DNA of 64,000 nt from Streptoalloteichus hindustanus (GTDB lineage: Bacteria; Actinomycetota; Actinomycetes; Mycobacteriales; Pseudonocardiaceae): the NCBI RefSeq assembly GCF_900129375.1, contig NZ_FQVN01000002.1, forward strand, positions 310,001-374,000, given 5' to 3'. Below the pieces are notes generated by a model. It was not told the DNA's origin, did no database searches, and saw only the letters and a list, made by a program, of their open reading frames with translations. Position 1 is the stretch's first letter, and the number at the start of each line of letters is the position of its first letter. Both the position numbers and the translations under genes were made by a program. Shown piece by piece: positions 31,667 to 40,782 of this stretch.

Positions 31667-32524
31667 TCAGCCCGGCATGGTCTCCCCGCCGAGCGGCGCC
31701 ATCACTTCGCCCGTGTAGTACGAGGAGAGCCGGTTCGCGGCGAGGAACACGTAGGAAGGCGCGATCTCGTCGGGGTGGGCGGCTCGGCCGAGGGGCACCT
31801 TCTGGCCGAAGCTCTCCACCTTCTCCTCGTCGAAGGTCGACGGGATCAGCGGTGTCCACACCGGACCGGGGGCCACGCAGTTCACGCGAATTCCGCGGTC
31901 GGCCAGCGCCTGCGCGAGCGCGTAGGTCAACGCGATGACCGCGCCCTTGGTGGCGGAGTAGTCGATGAGCGACTTGTTGCCGCGCAGGCCGTTGACCGAG
32001 GCGGTGTTGATGACGCACGAGCCGTCGGACAGGTGCGGGAGCGCCGCCCATGTCGTGCGGAAGAAGCTGTGGATGTTCACGTCGAAGGTGCGCATCCACT
32101 GCTCCTCGGTGATCTCCTCGGGCGCCGACACCGGGCTCTGCACGGCGATGTTGTTGACCAGCAGGTCGAGCCCGCCGAGCTCGTCGACGGTCTGGCGCAC
32201 CGCGCGCTGGCACTGCTCGGCGTGCGCGAGGTCGCCGGGGATGAGCACGCACCGTCGCCCCGCCTCGCCGACCAGCTCCGCGGTGTGCTGGGCGTCCTCG
32301 TGCTCGTTGAGGTAGGCGACCGCGACGTCCGCGCCCTCCTTGGCGAAGGCGATGGCGACGGCGCGGCCGATCCCGGAGTCGCCCCCGGTGATCAGGGCCC
32401 GGCGCCCGGCGAGCAGGCCCCTGCCCACGTAGTCGGCCATGGAGTCCCTCGGCTGGGGGCGCATCTCCCCGGTGTGGCCCGGCGGCTCCTGCTGTTGCGG
32501 CGGCAGGCCCTGGAGCTCACTCAT
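31667..32524 (-). CDS. SDR oxidoreductase, general-stress type (YghA/YdaD-like)
   Basis: Classical SDR of 285 residues with a 40-residue Pro/Gln-rich extension (LQGLPPQQQEPPGHTGEMRP) before the Rossmann fold, as in the YghA/GSP39 group. The cofactor loop is ALITGGDSGIGRAVAIAFAK, then LLVNNIAVQS, the catalytic Ser in CVINTASVNGL and the YxxxK in DYSATKGAVIAL. The C-terminal half has VAPGPVWTPLIPSTFDEEKV and PSYVFLAANRLSSYYTGEV. Members of this group are commonly in sigma-B-type stress regulons. The ATG at 32524 has GGAGGG upstream. The physiological substrate is unknown. Confidence 0.88.
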   Translation of the reverse strand: MSELQGLPPQQQEPPGHTGEMRPQPRDSMADYVGRGLLAGRRALITGGDSGIGRAVAIAFAKEGADVAVAYLNEHEDAQHTAELVGEAGRRCVLIPGDLAHAEQCQRAVRQTVDELGGLDLLVNNIAVQSPVSAPEEITEEQWMRTFDVNIHSFFRTTWAALPHLSDGSCVINTASVNGLRGNKSLIDYSATKGAVIALTYALAQALADRGIRVNCVAPGPVWTPLIPSTFDEEKVESFGQKVPLGRAAHPDEIAPSYVFLAANRLSSYYTGEVMAPLGGETMPG

Positions 32525-32750
32525 GTGGGTTTCCCTCCATCGTTGTTCCGCGGTGCCGCCCCGCACCGACATCCCCCGTCCGCCGGGGCGGCCGGCCCCG
32601 GGTGAGTGAGGACGTGCGTAGTTCGGCAGGGGCGGGATACCCAGAACCGGCGCTGTCCCGCCAGTGGGACGGCTCACCCCGTCGGGGCGGGTCGTAGCCC
32701 GGGGCGCCACCCGTCGTCGTGACGGTCCGGGTGACCGGAAGGGGGACCCG

Positions 32751-33953
32751 ATGCGTGACCCGATGCGTGTCCTGCGGTTGTCCTCGGTCTTCGAGCCGGC
32801 GCCCGCCGGCGCCCTGCCCCCGCCCCGGTTCGACCCGGTCGGCGGGATGCAGACCCACACGGGTGAGCTCACCCGTGCGCTCGATGCCCTGGGCGTGTGG
32901 CAGACGGTGGTGACCACGGGGCCGCCGGGCGGCGTGCGGTGCTCCTCCTTCGGACGGCACGCGGCGCTCGTCCGGCTCGGCGCCCGCTTCCCGGTGTTCC
33001 GCCAGTGCTACGCGGTGCCGGCCGCGCGGGTCGTGCACCGGCTCGCGGCCCGCGCCGACCTCGTGCACGCGCACCTGGGCGAGGACATCGCGATCGTGCC
33101 ACTGGCGCTGTCGGCCGCGTGGCGGCACCGGCTACCGCTGGTGCTCACCGTCCACAGCAGCATGCGTCACACCCTGCCGATCAGCGGCGCGCGCTCCGCC
33201 GTGTTGCGGGTCCTGGGCGGAACCCTGGAGCGGTACGGGGAACGCCGCGCGCAGGCCGTGATCACCCTGACGACCCGGCTCGCGCGGCTGCTCGCGGCGC
33301 ACGGTGTGCCCGCCGACCGGCTCCACGTGATCCCCTCCGGGGTGCGCCGCGCGTTGTTCCACTCGGCCGACGGCGCGCACCTGGTCGACGTGCCCCGGCC
33401 CCGCGTGCTCTTCCTCGGCCGGCTGCACCGGCAGAAGGGCGTCGCCGACCTGGTCCGCGCGCTCGCCCTGGTGCCATCGGCCCACCTGGTGCTGGCCGGT
33501 GACGGCCCCGAGCGCGCCCGGCTGTCCCGGCTGGCCGGGGTGTTGGGCCTGGCGCACCGGGTGCGGTTCCTCGGTTTCGTTCCGCACGACCAGGTTCCGG
33601 CGTTGCTGCGGGACGTGGACCTGCTGGTCATGCCCTCGCGGTACGAGGAGTTGGGCACGGCGCTGGTGGAGGCCCGGCACGTCGGGGTGCCGGTCGTCGC
33701 GACGCGGGTGGGCGGCATCCCGGACGTGGTCCGCGACGGGGTCGACGGCCTGCTCGTCCCGCCGGGCGACATCGTGGCGTTGGCCGGCGCGCTGCAACGC
33801 CTGGTCGACGACCCGGTGCTGGCCGACGTGCTCGCCTCGCGGGCCCGCCGGCGCGCGGCCAGCTACACCTGGGACAGCTTGGCCGAACGGGTGCTCGACG
33901 TCTACCAGCGCGTGGTGCGGGAGTACGAACCGGCACGGCGCGGATCGAGGTGA
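32751..33953 (+). CDS. GT4-family glycosyltransferase
   Basis: Retaining GT-B glycosyltransferase of family 4, 400 residues. The N-terminal domain has FDPVGGMQTHTGELTRALDA, the GGMQTH loop that contacts the donor. The C-terminal domain has PRVLFLGRLHRQKGVADLVR, HLVLAGDGPERARLSRLAGV and the EX7E-type motif YEELGTALVEARHVGVPVVA. VPADRLHVIPSGV is the usual linker before it. The acceptor is unknown, with cell-wall or capsular polysaccharide and small glycosides as candidates. The ATG at 32751 has GGAAGGGGG upstream; 32763 is an alternative. A second GT4 gene follows after 6 bp, so the two form an operon. Confidence 0.87.
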   Translation: MRDPMRVLRLSSVFEPAPAGALPPPRFDPVGGMQTHTGELTRALDALGVWQTVVTTGPPGGVRCSSFGRHAALVRLGARFPVFRQCYAVPAARVVHRLAARADLVHAHLGEDIAIVPLALSAAWRHRLPLVLTVHSSMRHTLPISGARSAVLRVLGGTLERYGERRAQAVITLTTRLARLLAAHGVPADRLHVIPSGVRRALFHSADGAHLVDVPRPRVLFLGRLHRQKGVADLVRALALVPSAHLVLAGDGPERARLSRLAGVLGLAHRVRFLGFVPHDQVPALLRDVDLLVMPSRYEELGTALVEARHVGVPVVATRVGGIPDVVRDGVDGLLVPPGDIVALAGALQRLVDDPVLADVLASRARRRAASYTWDSLAERVLDVYQRVVREYEPARRGSR

Positions 33954-33959
33954 TGTCCG

Positions 33960-35102
33960 GTGATCCGTGACGCCTCTGTCCTCAGTGGACCGGACAGCTT
34001 CGGTCGGCCCTCCGTCTTTCCCCGGCTCCACGCGGTGTTCGTCGTCGACAGCGATGCGTTCGGCGGAGCGGAGGTGTACGTCCGCCGCGTCGTGCGGTTC
34101 GCGCCGCCGTGGCTCCGTTGCTCGGTGGTGGTCAGCAAGGACGTCGCCGAGCACTTCGTCGACTGCCTGCCGTTCTCGGACGTCGTGGTCGTGCCCCTCC
34201 GGCGACACCGGTGGTCCGCGCCGGCGACCGCGGAGGCGTTGGCCGCGCTGCGGCCGGACGTCGTGCACGTCAACCTCGTCGACCCGGCCAGCGACCACGC
34301 GGCGGTGACCACCGCGCTCCGCGCCGCGCCCACGGTCGCCACCCTGCACCTGGAGGGCCACATCGGGAACGGGATCGGCCGGGACCGGCTCCGGGAGACC
34401 TACGGGCGTCTCGCCGCCGTCATCGCGCCTTCGGAGCCGATCGCGGAGCAACTCGTTGGCCCACTGGGCGTTTCACCTGCCCGGGTGGTCAGAGTTCGGC
34501 ACGGCGTGGAGATTCCACCCCACCCCCGGAAACCCGTCGACAACAGTCCGCCCGTCGTCGCCTCGGTCGGCCGATTGACGGCGCAGAAGGGGTTCGACCT
34601 GTTGCTCGACGCCGTCGCCGAGCTGTGTTCCCAGGGGCAGGAACTTCGGGTCGTGATCGCGGGAGACGGCCGCGACGCGGCGGCGCTCCGGCGGCGTGCG
34701 GCCGGGCTGCCGGTCGAGTTCGTCGGCCACTGTCGGGACGTGCCCGGCCTGCTCGCCTCGTGCGACGTGTTCTGCCTGCCCTCCCGCCGTGAGGCGTTGT
34801 CGTTGGCGTTGCTGGAGGCGGTGGCCGCGGGCGTGCCGTCGGTCGCCACCGACGTCGGGGACCACCGGGCCGCGCTGACCGGCGCCGCGCTGATCATCCC
34901 GCCCGAGGACCGGCCCGCGCTGGTCCGGGCACTCGCCCGCCTGCTTCGCGAACCCGCGCTCCGCGCGGAGTTGGGCGCCAGGGCGCGGGAACGCGCGGTG
35001 CGGGACTTCGCTGTCGAGCGCATGGCGGAGCGGACGGCGTCCGTGTTGGAGCAGGTGGCGCTCACCCGAACAGGGAGTCCACTTCGGACAGAACGGCGGT
35101 GA
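33960..35102 (+). CDS. GT4-family glycosyltransferase, second of a pair
   Basis: GT-B fold glycosyltransferase, 380 residues. FVVDSDAFGGAEVYVRRVVR holds the donor-domain GGAE loop. VVASVGRLTAQKGFDLLLDA, LRVVIAGDGRDAAALRRRA and PSRREALSLALLEAVAAGVP are the family-4 C-terminal hallmarks. It lies 6 bp after the preceding GT4 gene, on the same strand, and probably acts in the same pathway. The GTG at 33960 has a weak purine stretch upstream. No polymerase, flippase or sugar-nucleotide gene is next to it, though a sugar-nucleotide dehydrogenase is at 48033, so the product is not predictable. Confidence 0.87.
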   Translation: MIRDASVLSGPDSFGRPSVFPRLHAVFVVDSDAFGGAEVYVRRVVRFAPPWLRCSVVVSKDVAEHFVDCLPFSDVVVVPLRRHRWSAPATAEALAALRPDVVHVNLVDPASDHAAVTTALRAAPTVATLHLEGHIGNGIGRDRLRETYGRLAAVIAPSEPIAEQLVGPLGVSPARVVRVRHGVEIPPHPRKPVDNSPPVVASVGRLTAQKGFDLLLDAVAELCSQGQELRVVIAGDGRDAAALRRRAAGLPVEFVGHCRDVPGLLASCDVFCLPSRREALSLALLEAVAAGVPSVATDVGDHRAALTGAALIIPPEDRPALVRALARLLREPALRAELGARARERAVRDFAVERMAERTASVLEQVALTRTGSPLRTERR

Positions 35103-35200
35103 CGGAGAGCTCTGTGGCGCGACGGAAGTCGATGGGCAGGTCAGATGACGGCCGGGCGAACGGCCTGAAAGAAGCCAGACGACAGTGAACATAGGACAGT

Positions 35201-35284
35201 GCACGAAGGACGGCGCACGAAGGACGGCGCACGAAGGACGGCGCCCGAAGGACGACGGCACACGAAGGACGGCACACGAAGGGC
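35201..35284. repeat. 14-bp tandem repeat array
   Basis: Three exact tandem copies of GCACGAAGGACGGC (35201-35242) are followed by about three degenerate copies. The array lies downstream of the GT4 operon and the catalase gene, between convergent transcripts. It is intergenic; no spacers of equal length exist, so it is not a CRISPR array. Confidence 0.85.
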
Positions 35285-35320
35285 TGTGCGCAAAGGGCAC
35301 TGGATGAAGGGCGAGAAGGT

Positions 35321-35358
35321 CCCTGCCCCTGTGGCCGAGAGGCGCCACAGGGGCAGGG
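35321..35358. terminator. Hairpin terminator after catalase gene
   Basis: A perfect 14-bp stem (35321-35334 with 35345-35358) with a 10-base loop lies 18 bp past the catalase stop. It may also stop the convergent GT4 transcript. Confidence 0.75.
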
Positions 35359-35376
35359 AACCGGAGGCGCTTCTCC

Positions 35377-37518
35377 TCAGGCCGGCACGCCGTCGGTGCT
35401 GCGCTCCCAGGCCCGGTGCTTGGCGAGCGCGTCGCAGAACGCGGTGGCGAACTCGGCCGGCAGGTCGTTCCTGGCCTTCGCGGACGTCACCACACCCTGG
35501 TCGACGACCACCGGCTCGTCGTCGCGCGCCAACTGGACGCTCGCCCACGGCTGGTCGAGCAGGTCCACGCCCGCCCCGAACGCGGCGACCGCCTTGTGGT
35601 GCTTGTACGCCTCGGTCACGAAGTGCACGGCGTAGCCGTCCGAGGCCAGCATCTGCACGCTCTGCGGGCCGCAGGGCACCACCACGCCGTCGTAGAGCAC
35701 CGAGGCCATCGTGTTGATGGCCGCGTCGACCTGGAGCTCGTCGCCGTCCGCCGTGCGCACCGCCCCGTCGTGCGGGGCCAGCAACTCGGGAATCGCGCCG
35801 TGCTCCTTGAGCTGGTCCACGAGCGCGCGCACCGCGACACCGTCGACGCCCTCCGCGACGAGGATCGCCACCTTCCGGCTGAACGCGCTGTCCATGGCGG
35901 TGTTGAGCTGGCTCAACGCCGGCGAGCTGCGCCCGTGGTTGGGCTGGACCTCGCGCTCCGGCGGGTTCACCCCGATCCCGCCGGCCACCATGACCGCCAG
36001 GTTGTGGTCGACGTGGTTGAGCTGGTCGACGACGGCCTGGCGCACGTGCTTGTGCGCCACGTGCCCGAGCTCGAACCGGAACGCCGCGACGATGTGCTTT
36101 TTCTCCGGATCGGACATGCTGTTCCAGAACAGCGTGGCCTGGCTGTAGAAGTCCTTGAAGCTCTCGCTGCGCTTGCGGATCTTGTGACCCTCGACCTTCT
36201 CCTGGTAGTGCGAGAAGACGTCCGGCCACGGCCCGCCCAGCGCGGGGCAGCCGCCGCTGAGGGTGTTCTTGAAGTAGCTCGTCCGTCCTTTGTGGATCAT
36301 CGTCTGGTGGTAGCCGTCGCGCTGGTTGTTGGTCACCGGCGTGATCGCCTGGTTCACCGGGATGAACGGGAAGTTCGGGCCGCCCAGCCGGATGAGCTGG
36401 GTGTCCAGGTAGGAGAAGTTGCGCGTCTGCAACAGCGGGTCGTTGGTGAAGTCGATGCCGGGCACGATGTTCGCGGTGTGGAAGGCGACCTGCTCGGTCT
36501 CGGCGAAGAAGTTGTCCGGGTTGTGGTTCAACGTCATCCGGCCCACCGGCCGGACCGGGACCTGCTCCTCGGGGATGATCTTGGTGGCGTCCAGCAGGTC
36601 GAAGTCGAACGCGAACTCGTCGCTCTCCGGCACGAGCTGCACGCCCAGCTCGTACTCCGGGAAGTTCCCGGCCTCGATCGACTCCCACAGGTCCCGCCGG
36701 TTGAAGTCCGGGTCCTTGCCGGCGATCTTCTGGCACTCGTCCCACACCAGCGAGTGCACGCCGAGGATGGGCTTCCAGTGGAACTTCACGAAGGTGCCGC
36801 GCCCCTCGGCGTTGACCAGCCGGAACGTGTGCACGCCGAAGCCCTGCATCATCCGGAAGCTGCGGGGCAGCGCCCGGTCCGACATCAGCCACATGATCAT
36901 GTGCAGCGTCTCGGGCTGCTGCGCGACGAAGTCCCACAACGTGTCGTGCGCCGACTGCGCCTGCGGGATCTCGTTGTGCGGTTCGGGTTTCACCGCGTGC
37001 ACGAAGTCGGGGAACTTGATGCCGTCCTGGATGAAGAACACCGGCATGTTGTTGCCGACCAGGTCGTAGTTCCCCTGACGGGTGTAGAACTTCGTGGCGA
37101 ACCCGCGCACGTCGCGCACCGTGTCGGCCGAGCCGCGCGAGCCGGCGACGGTGGAGAACCGCACGAACGTGGGGGTCTGCACGGACGGGTTGGTGAGGAA
37201 CTCCGCGACCGTGTACGGGGCGAGCCAGTCGTCGTAGGGCTGGAAGTACCCGTACGCGCCGGAGCCGCGCGCGTGCACGACCCGTTCCGGAATGCGCTCG
37301 TGGTCGAAGTGGGTGATCTTCTCCCGGGCGTGGAAGTCATCCAGGAGAGTGGGACCGCGTTCACCGACGGTCAGCGAGTCGTCGGTGTGGTCGATCTTCA
37401 CCCCTTGGTTGGTGGTCAGCTCGGTGCCGGTCAGGTCGACCCGGACCGCGTCGAGCTGGCGTTGTTTGTCGTCCGCGCCGCCAGGGCCGTTGTCCCGTCG
37501 ATCGGACGAGGTTGACAT
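35377..37518 (-). CDS. katE: Large-subunit (clade 2) catalase
   Basis: Haem catalase decomposing hydrogen peroxide, 713 residues, the size of HPII/KatE enzymes. The core has [20 protein letters not shown] with the catalytic His, [40 protein letters not shown] with the distal Asn region, and [12 protein letters not shown]. The C-terminal extra domain (from about 560) is flavodoxin/DJ-1-like: [20 protein letters not shown] and [17 protein letters not shown]. The ATG at 37518 has GGGAGG upstream. Clade 2 catalases are often controlled by stress sigma factors; the sigma-B block in this window makes that likely but no promoter was identified. A hairpin follows. Confidence 0.94.
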   Translation of the reverse strand: MSTSSDRRDNGPGGADDKQRQLDAVRVDLTGTELTTNQGVKIDHTDDSLTVGERGPTLLDDFHAREKITHFDHERIPERVVHARGSGAYGYFQPYDDWLAPYTVAEFLTNPSVQTPTFVRFSTVAGSRGSADTVRDVRGFATKFYTRQGNYDLVGNNMPVFFIQDGIKFPDFVHAVKPEPHNEIPQAQSAHDTLWDFVAQQPETLHMIMWLMSDRALPRSFRMMQGFGVHTFRLVNAEGRGTFVKFHWKPILGVHSLVWDECQKIAGKDPDFNRRDLWESIEAGNFPEYELGVQLVPESDEFAFDFDLLDATKIIPEEQVPVRPVGRMTLNHNPDNFFAETEQVAFHTANIVPGIDFTNDPLLQTRNFSYLDTQLIRLGGPNFPFIPVNQAITPVTNNQRDGYHQTMIHKGRTSYFKNTLSGGCPALGGPWPDVFSHYQEKVEGHKIRKRSESFKDFYSQATLFWNSMSDPEKKHIVAAFRFELGHVAHKHVRQAVVDQLNHVDHNLAVMVAGGIGVNPPEREVQPNHGRSSPALSQLNTAMDSAFSRKVAILVAEGVDGVAVRALVDQLKEHGAIPELLAPHDGAVRTADGDELQVDAAINTMASVLYDGVVVPCGPQSVQMLASDGYAVHFVTEAYKHHKAVAAFGAGVDLLDQPWASVQLARDDEPVVVDQGVVTSAKARNDLPAEFATAFCDALAKHRAWERSTDGVPA

Positions 37519-37817
37519 GCGGGCCTCCCGTGAGATCTGGCCGTTGTCACGCAGCTCGCGTGTCGGACCGGGGGAGGGCGTCGTGGTCGCGACCCGCGAC
37601 CCGCGACGCCGACCACCCCGGTGGACGGCGGCAACGTGCGTCCGCGCGCGGCGGCGCCACGCGCGCCGGAAGGGGCCTACCCGGCGGCCATGGTCGGGAA
37701 ACCCGACGCGTTCCCGCGACCGGGCGATGCCGGTCGGGCGCCGGACAGCGCCGATCGGAACCGAACAACGCCGTGCGGGCCGGAGCGCCGCCCCGGCCCG
37801 CACCTGACGCGGCTGGC

Positions 37818-39026
37818 TCAGTTGTCGTCGGCGCTGGTGATGACGTCCTGCGGTTGGGTGACCGCGAGCCGGGCGATGACGCCGGCGACCAACGCGGACT
37901 GGTACGGCATCCGGTCGACGATGACGTGCTCCGTCCTGGCGTGCGCGCCGCCGCCGACCGCGCCGACGCCGTCGAGCACCGGCCGGCCGAGGGCCGAGAC
38001 GAAGTTGCCGTCGCTGGCGCCGCCCACGCTGACCTCGTCCAGGACGCCGCCGAGCTCCCCGGCGACGTCGCGGGCGATCCCCAGCAGCCCCATGCTGCCG
38101 AGGTTGGGCGTCATCGGCGGCCGGTTCCAGCCGCCGGTGACCCGCAGCTCGACCCGGTCGTCGCCGGCGCGCAGCCGGGACAGCTCGCGCTCCACCCGGC
38201 GCATCTCCGCGTCGGTGCTCACCCGGACGTCGACCTCGGCGTGGGCGCGACCGGCCACGACGTTGGGCCGGGTGCCGCCCTCGACCACGCCCGGGTTCAG
38301 CGTGGTGCCCACCGCGGGGTTGGCGATGCCGCGCAGGGCGAGCAGCGCCTCGGCCAGCGCGGTCACCGCGCTCGCGCCCTTCTCCGGTTCGAGGCCGGCG
38401 TGCACCTCCACGCCCCTGGCCTCCACCCGGAACAGGCCGATGCCCTTGCGGCGGGTCTTCACCCGCCCGTCGACCCCGGGCTCCGGCACCAGGGTGGCGA
38501 CCGCCGCCGCGGCCGCGTGCTCGATCACCGGCCGGGAGCCGTGGCTGCCGACCTCCTCGTCCGGGGTGAACAGGAACCGCACCCTCGGGCGCGCGATCCC
38601 GAACCGGCGCAGGGCCGCGACCGCCCACACCGCCTGGACCAGGCCCGCCTTCATGTCGAAGGCCCCCGGCCCGGTGGCCACCCCGTCGGTGACGGTGAAC
38701 GGCCAGTCGGCCAACGTGCCCGCCGGCCACACGGTGTCGTAGTGGCCGAGCACCAGGACCTCGCCGGCGCTCTCGGCGGCGTCGCTGTCGACCACCGCCT
38801 CCACGATCCCGCCCCGGTCGTCGCCGAGCGGGCGGACGCGGCGGACAGCCACGTCGGGCAGCCGGGTGGTCAGCCAGTCGTGCAGCAGGTCGGCGGTGCG
38901 GTCGAGCCGGTCGGGGTCGGTGCTGGGCGACTCGCTCGCCACCAGCAGCGCCAGGTCGGCCACCAGGTCGTCCGTGTGCGCGGTCAGCCAGCCCAGCGGC
39001 TGGTTCGTCGGCGTCGCCGACGTCAT
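37818..39026 (-). CDS. M20-family metallopeptidase (carboxypeptidase G2-like)
   Basis: Zinc-dependent amidohydrolase of the M20A group, 402 residues. Metal and catalytic residues are in VLGHYDTVWPAGTLADWPFT, TGPGAFDMKAGLVQAVWAVA and FLFTPDEEVGSHGSRPVIEH, with the last ligand in GGGAHARTEHV. The dimerisation domain lies between about 180 and 290. The likely substrates are folate-type glutamates, acyl-amino acids or dipeptides, because the adjacent gene encodes an AbgT transporter of p-aminobenzoyl-glutamate type. The ATG at 39026 has GAGGAGG upstream. It is 83 bp after the transporter gene on the same strand. Confidence 0.88.
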   Translation of the reverse strand: MTSATPTNQPLGWLTAHTDDLVADLALLVASESPSTDPDRLDRTADLLHDWLTTRLPDVAVRRVRPLGDDRGGIVEAVVDSDAAESAGEVLVLGHYDTVWPAGTLADWPFTVTDGVATGPGAFDMKAGLVQAVWAVAALRRFGIARPRVRFLFTPDEEVGSHGSRPVIEHAAAAAVATLVPEPGVDGRVKTRRKGIGLFRVEARGVEVHAGLEPEKGASAVTALAEALLALRGIANPAVGTTLNPGVVEGGTRPNVVAGRAHAEVDVRVSTDAEMRRVERELSRLRAGDDRVELRVTGGWNRPPMTPNLGSMGLLGIARDVAGELGGVLDEVSVGGASDGNFVSALGRPVLDGVGAVGGGAHARTEHVIVDRMPYQSALVAGVIARLAVTQPQDVITSADDN

Positions 39027-39109
39027 GGGAGTCCTCCTCGTGCTCGGGGAAGGCGGCGTTGCGGAAGGGGCGGCGGCTGCGTGCGGTCTCGGGAACGGGC
39101 GGCGGCTGC

Positions 39110-40651
39110 TCAGCGGATCGGCACTCCGGGGCCCAGCGGCAGGCCCAGACCCCACCAGGCCATCAGGATCGCGACCCATGCGGCGAACATCGCGGCGACG
39201 ACCGGCAGGGTCATCGAGGTCAGCGTGCCGATCCCGACGTCCCTGCGGTACTGCCGCATGAACCCCAACGTCATCACGAAGTAGGCGCTCATCGGAGTGA
39301 TCGCGTTCGTGCAGGAGTCCGCGATCCGGTAGGCCGCCTGGGTGAGCTCCGGGGAGACGCCGAGCACCATGAACATCGGGACGAAGATCGGGCCGATCAG
39401 GGCCCACTGGGCCGAGCCGCTGGTCACGACGAGGTTGATGAAGGTGACCACGACCATCATGCCCAGCAGCAGCACCGGGGCGGGGATCGCGCCGCCGTGC
39501 AGGAAGCCAGCGCCCTTCACCGCCACGTAGGGGCCCAGGTTCGTCCACTTGAAGTAGGCGAGGAACTGGGAGATGGAGAAGAACAGCACCAGCGCGGGGG
39601 CCAGCGGCTTGGTGCCCTCGGCCATCAGCCGGGGCACGTCGCCGCCGCGCCGCACCTTCCCGACCGCGAGGCCGTAGGCCAGACCGGCCAGGAAGAAGAG
39701 CACGAAGATGACGACGGCGACGTCCTTCAGCAGCGGGGAGTCGAGGATGCCGCCGTTCTTGCCCCGCAGCGGCGAGCCCGAGGGAACCAGCGCCGCCACG
39801 CAGGCCAGCAGCACCAGCCCGGCCGCGAGGCCCGCCCACCGCAGGCCGCGCCGCTCGACCGGGGACAGCCGGATCTCCTCGCCGGCCTCGGCGGTCGCGG
39901 TCCTGGCGGCCTCCTCGTCGATGCCGACCGCGTCGGCCCTGCGCACCAGGACCTTCTCCGTGACCAGCGTGATCACCCCGGCCAGCACGGCCGAGGAGGC
40001 CAGTGCGAAGAAGTAGTTGGCCAGCGGCGACACCGTGTACCCGGGGTCGATGAGGTGGGCGGCGGAGGTGGTCAGCCCGGCCAGCAGGGTGTCGGTCGGC
40101 GTCACCAGCGGGCTCGCGTCGTAGCCGGCCGACAGCGACACGAAGGCCACCACGACGCCCAGCAGGGGGTTGCGGCCGCGCACCGCGAACACGACGCCGC
40201 CCAGCGGGACCAGCACCACGTAGGCGCTGTCGCCCAGCACGTGCGCCGTCATGCCGGTGAACGCCAGCGCGAAGGTGAGCCAGCCGGCGGGGACCCGCAC
40301 GATGCTGGCCCGCAGCAGGGCGTGCAGCAGTCCGGTCTCGGTGGCCAGTGCGACGCCGAGCATCACGACGAGGATCAGCCCGAGCGGCGGGAACGACACG
40401 AAGTTCTCCACCGCGTCGCCCACCATCGAGCGCAGGCCCTCGCCGGAGAGCAGGCTGCGCACCACGATCGTCTTGCTCTGGCCGGGCGCCTGCGCCGTCG
40501 CGCCCGCCGCCAGGGCGCTGACCACCAGCAGCAGGCCGCTGAGGATCCAGAACAGCCAGAACGCGTCGGGCAGCCGGTTGCCGGCGCGCTCGACGGCGCC
40601 GAGGAAGCGGAGGAGCGCCGGCTCCCGCCGTCGTAGCCCGGTGTCAGCCAT
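39110..40651 (-). CDS. AbgT-family transporter
   Basis: Integral membrane transporter of 513 residues with about twelve hydrophobic segments, starting PDAFWLFWILSGLLLVVSAL. Family marks are GLILVVMLGVALATETGLL, HVLGDSAYVVLVPLGGVVF, SAGYDASPLVTPTDTLLAG and the late NLVVTSGSAQWALIGPIFVP. AbgT members import p-aminobenzoyl-glutamate or export sulfonamides. The neighbouring M20 peptidase would cleave imported p-aminobenzoyl-glutamate. The gene is divergent from an AsnC-type regulator, which probably controls it. The ATG at 40651 has GAGGAG upstream. Confidence 0.92.
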   Translation of the reverse strand: MADTGLRRREPALLRFLGAVERAGNRLPDAFWLFWILSGLLLVVSALAAGATAQAPGQSKTIVVRSLLSGEGLRSMVGDAVENFVSFPPLGLILVVMLGVALATETGLLHALLRASIVRVPAGWLTFALAFTGMTAHVLGDSAYVVLVPLGGVVFAVRGRNPLLGVVVAFVSLSAGYDASPLVTPTDTLLAGLTTSAAHLIDPGYTVSPLANYFFALASSAVLAGVITLVTEKVLVRRADAVGIDEEAARTATAEAGEEIRLSPVERRGLRWAGLAAGLVLLACVAALVPSGSPLRGKNGGILDSPLLKDVAVVIFVLFFLAGLAYGLAVGKVRRGGDVPRLMAEGTKPLAPALVLFFSISQFLAYFKWTNLGPYVAVKGAGFLHGGAIPAPVLLLGMMVVVTFINLVVTSGSAQWALIGPIFVPMFMVLGVSPELTQAAYRIADSCTNAITPMSAYFVMTLGFMRQYRRDVGIGTLTSMTLPVVAAMFAAWVAILMAWWGLGLPLGPGVPIR

Positions 40652-40747
40652 GCATCACTCCTCGTGACAGCCCTCGACGTACGATATGGACGGGAAGGGA
40701 AGCACCTGCGTACCGAAGCGTCAATAGGTATCCGCGATTCGTTCGAT

Positions 40748-40776
40748 TTCGACATCGCATCGGTGCGTCCTAAGAT
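40748..40776 (+). promoter_or_regulatory. Promoter for a leaderless AsnC-type gene
   Basis: TTCGAC (40748-40753) and TAAGAT (40771-40776) are exactly 17 bp apart. The start codon follows the -10 box by six bases, so transcription would begin at or beside the ATG and the mRNA would be leaderless. No ribosome-binding site is seen. Confidence 0.65.
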
Positions 40777-40782
40777 CGGCGC

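Noticed and set aside
35201-35284. Possible CRISPR-like array
   Set aside because: Units are adjacent without spacers, and no cas gene is present.
35377-38730. A 1117-codon frame running past the catalase start
   Set aside because: Upstream of 37518 the frame is low-complexity, antisense to the M20 gene, and a good ribosome-binding site sits before the ATG at 37518.
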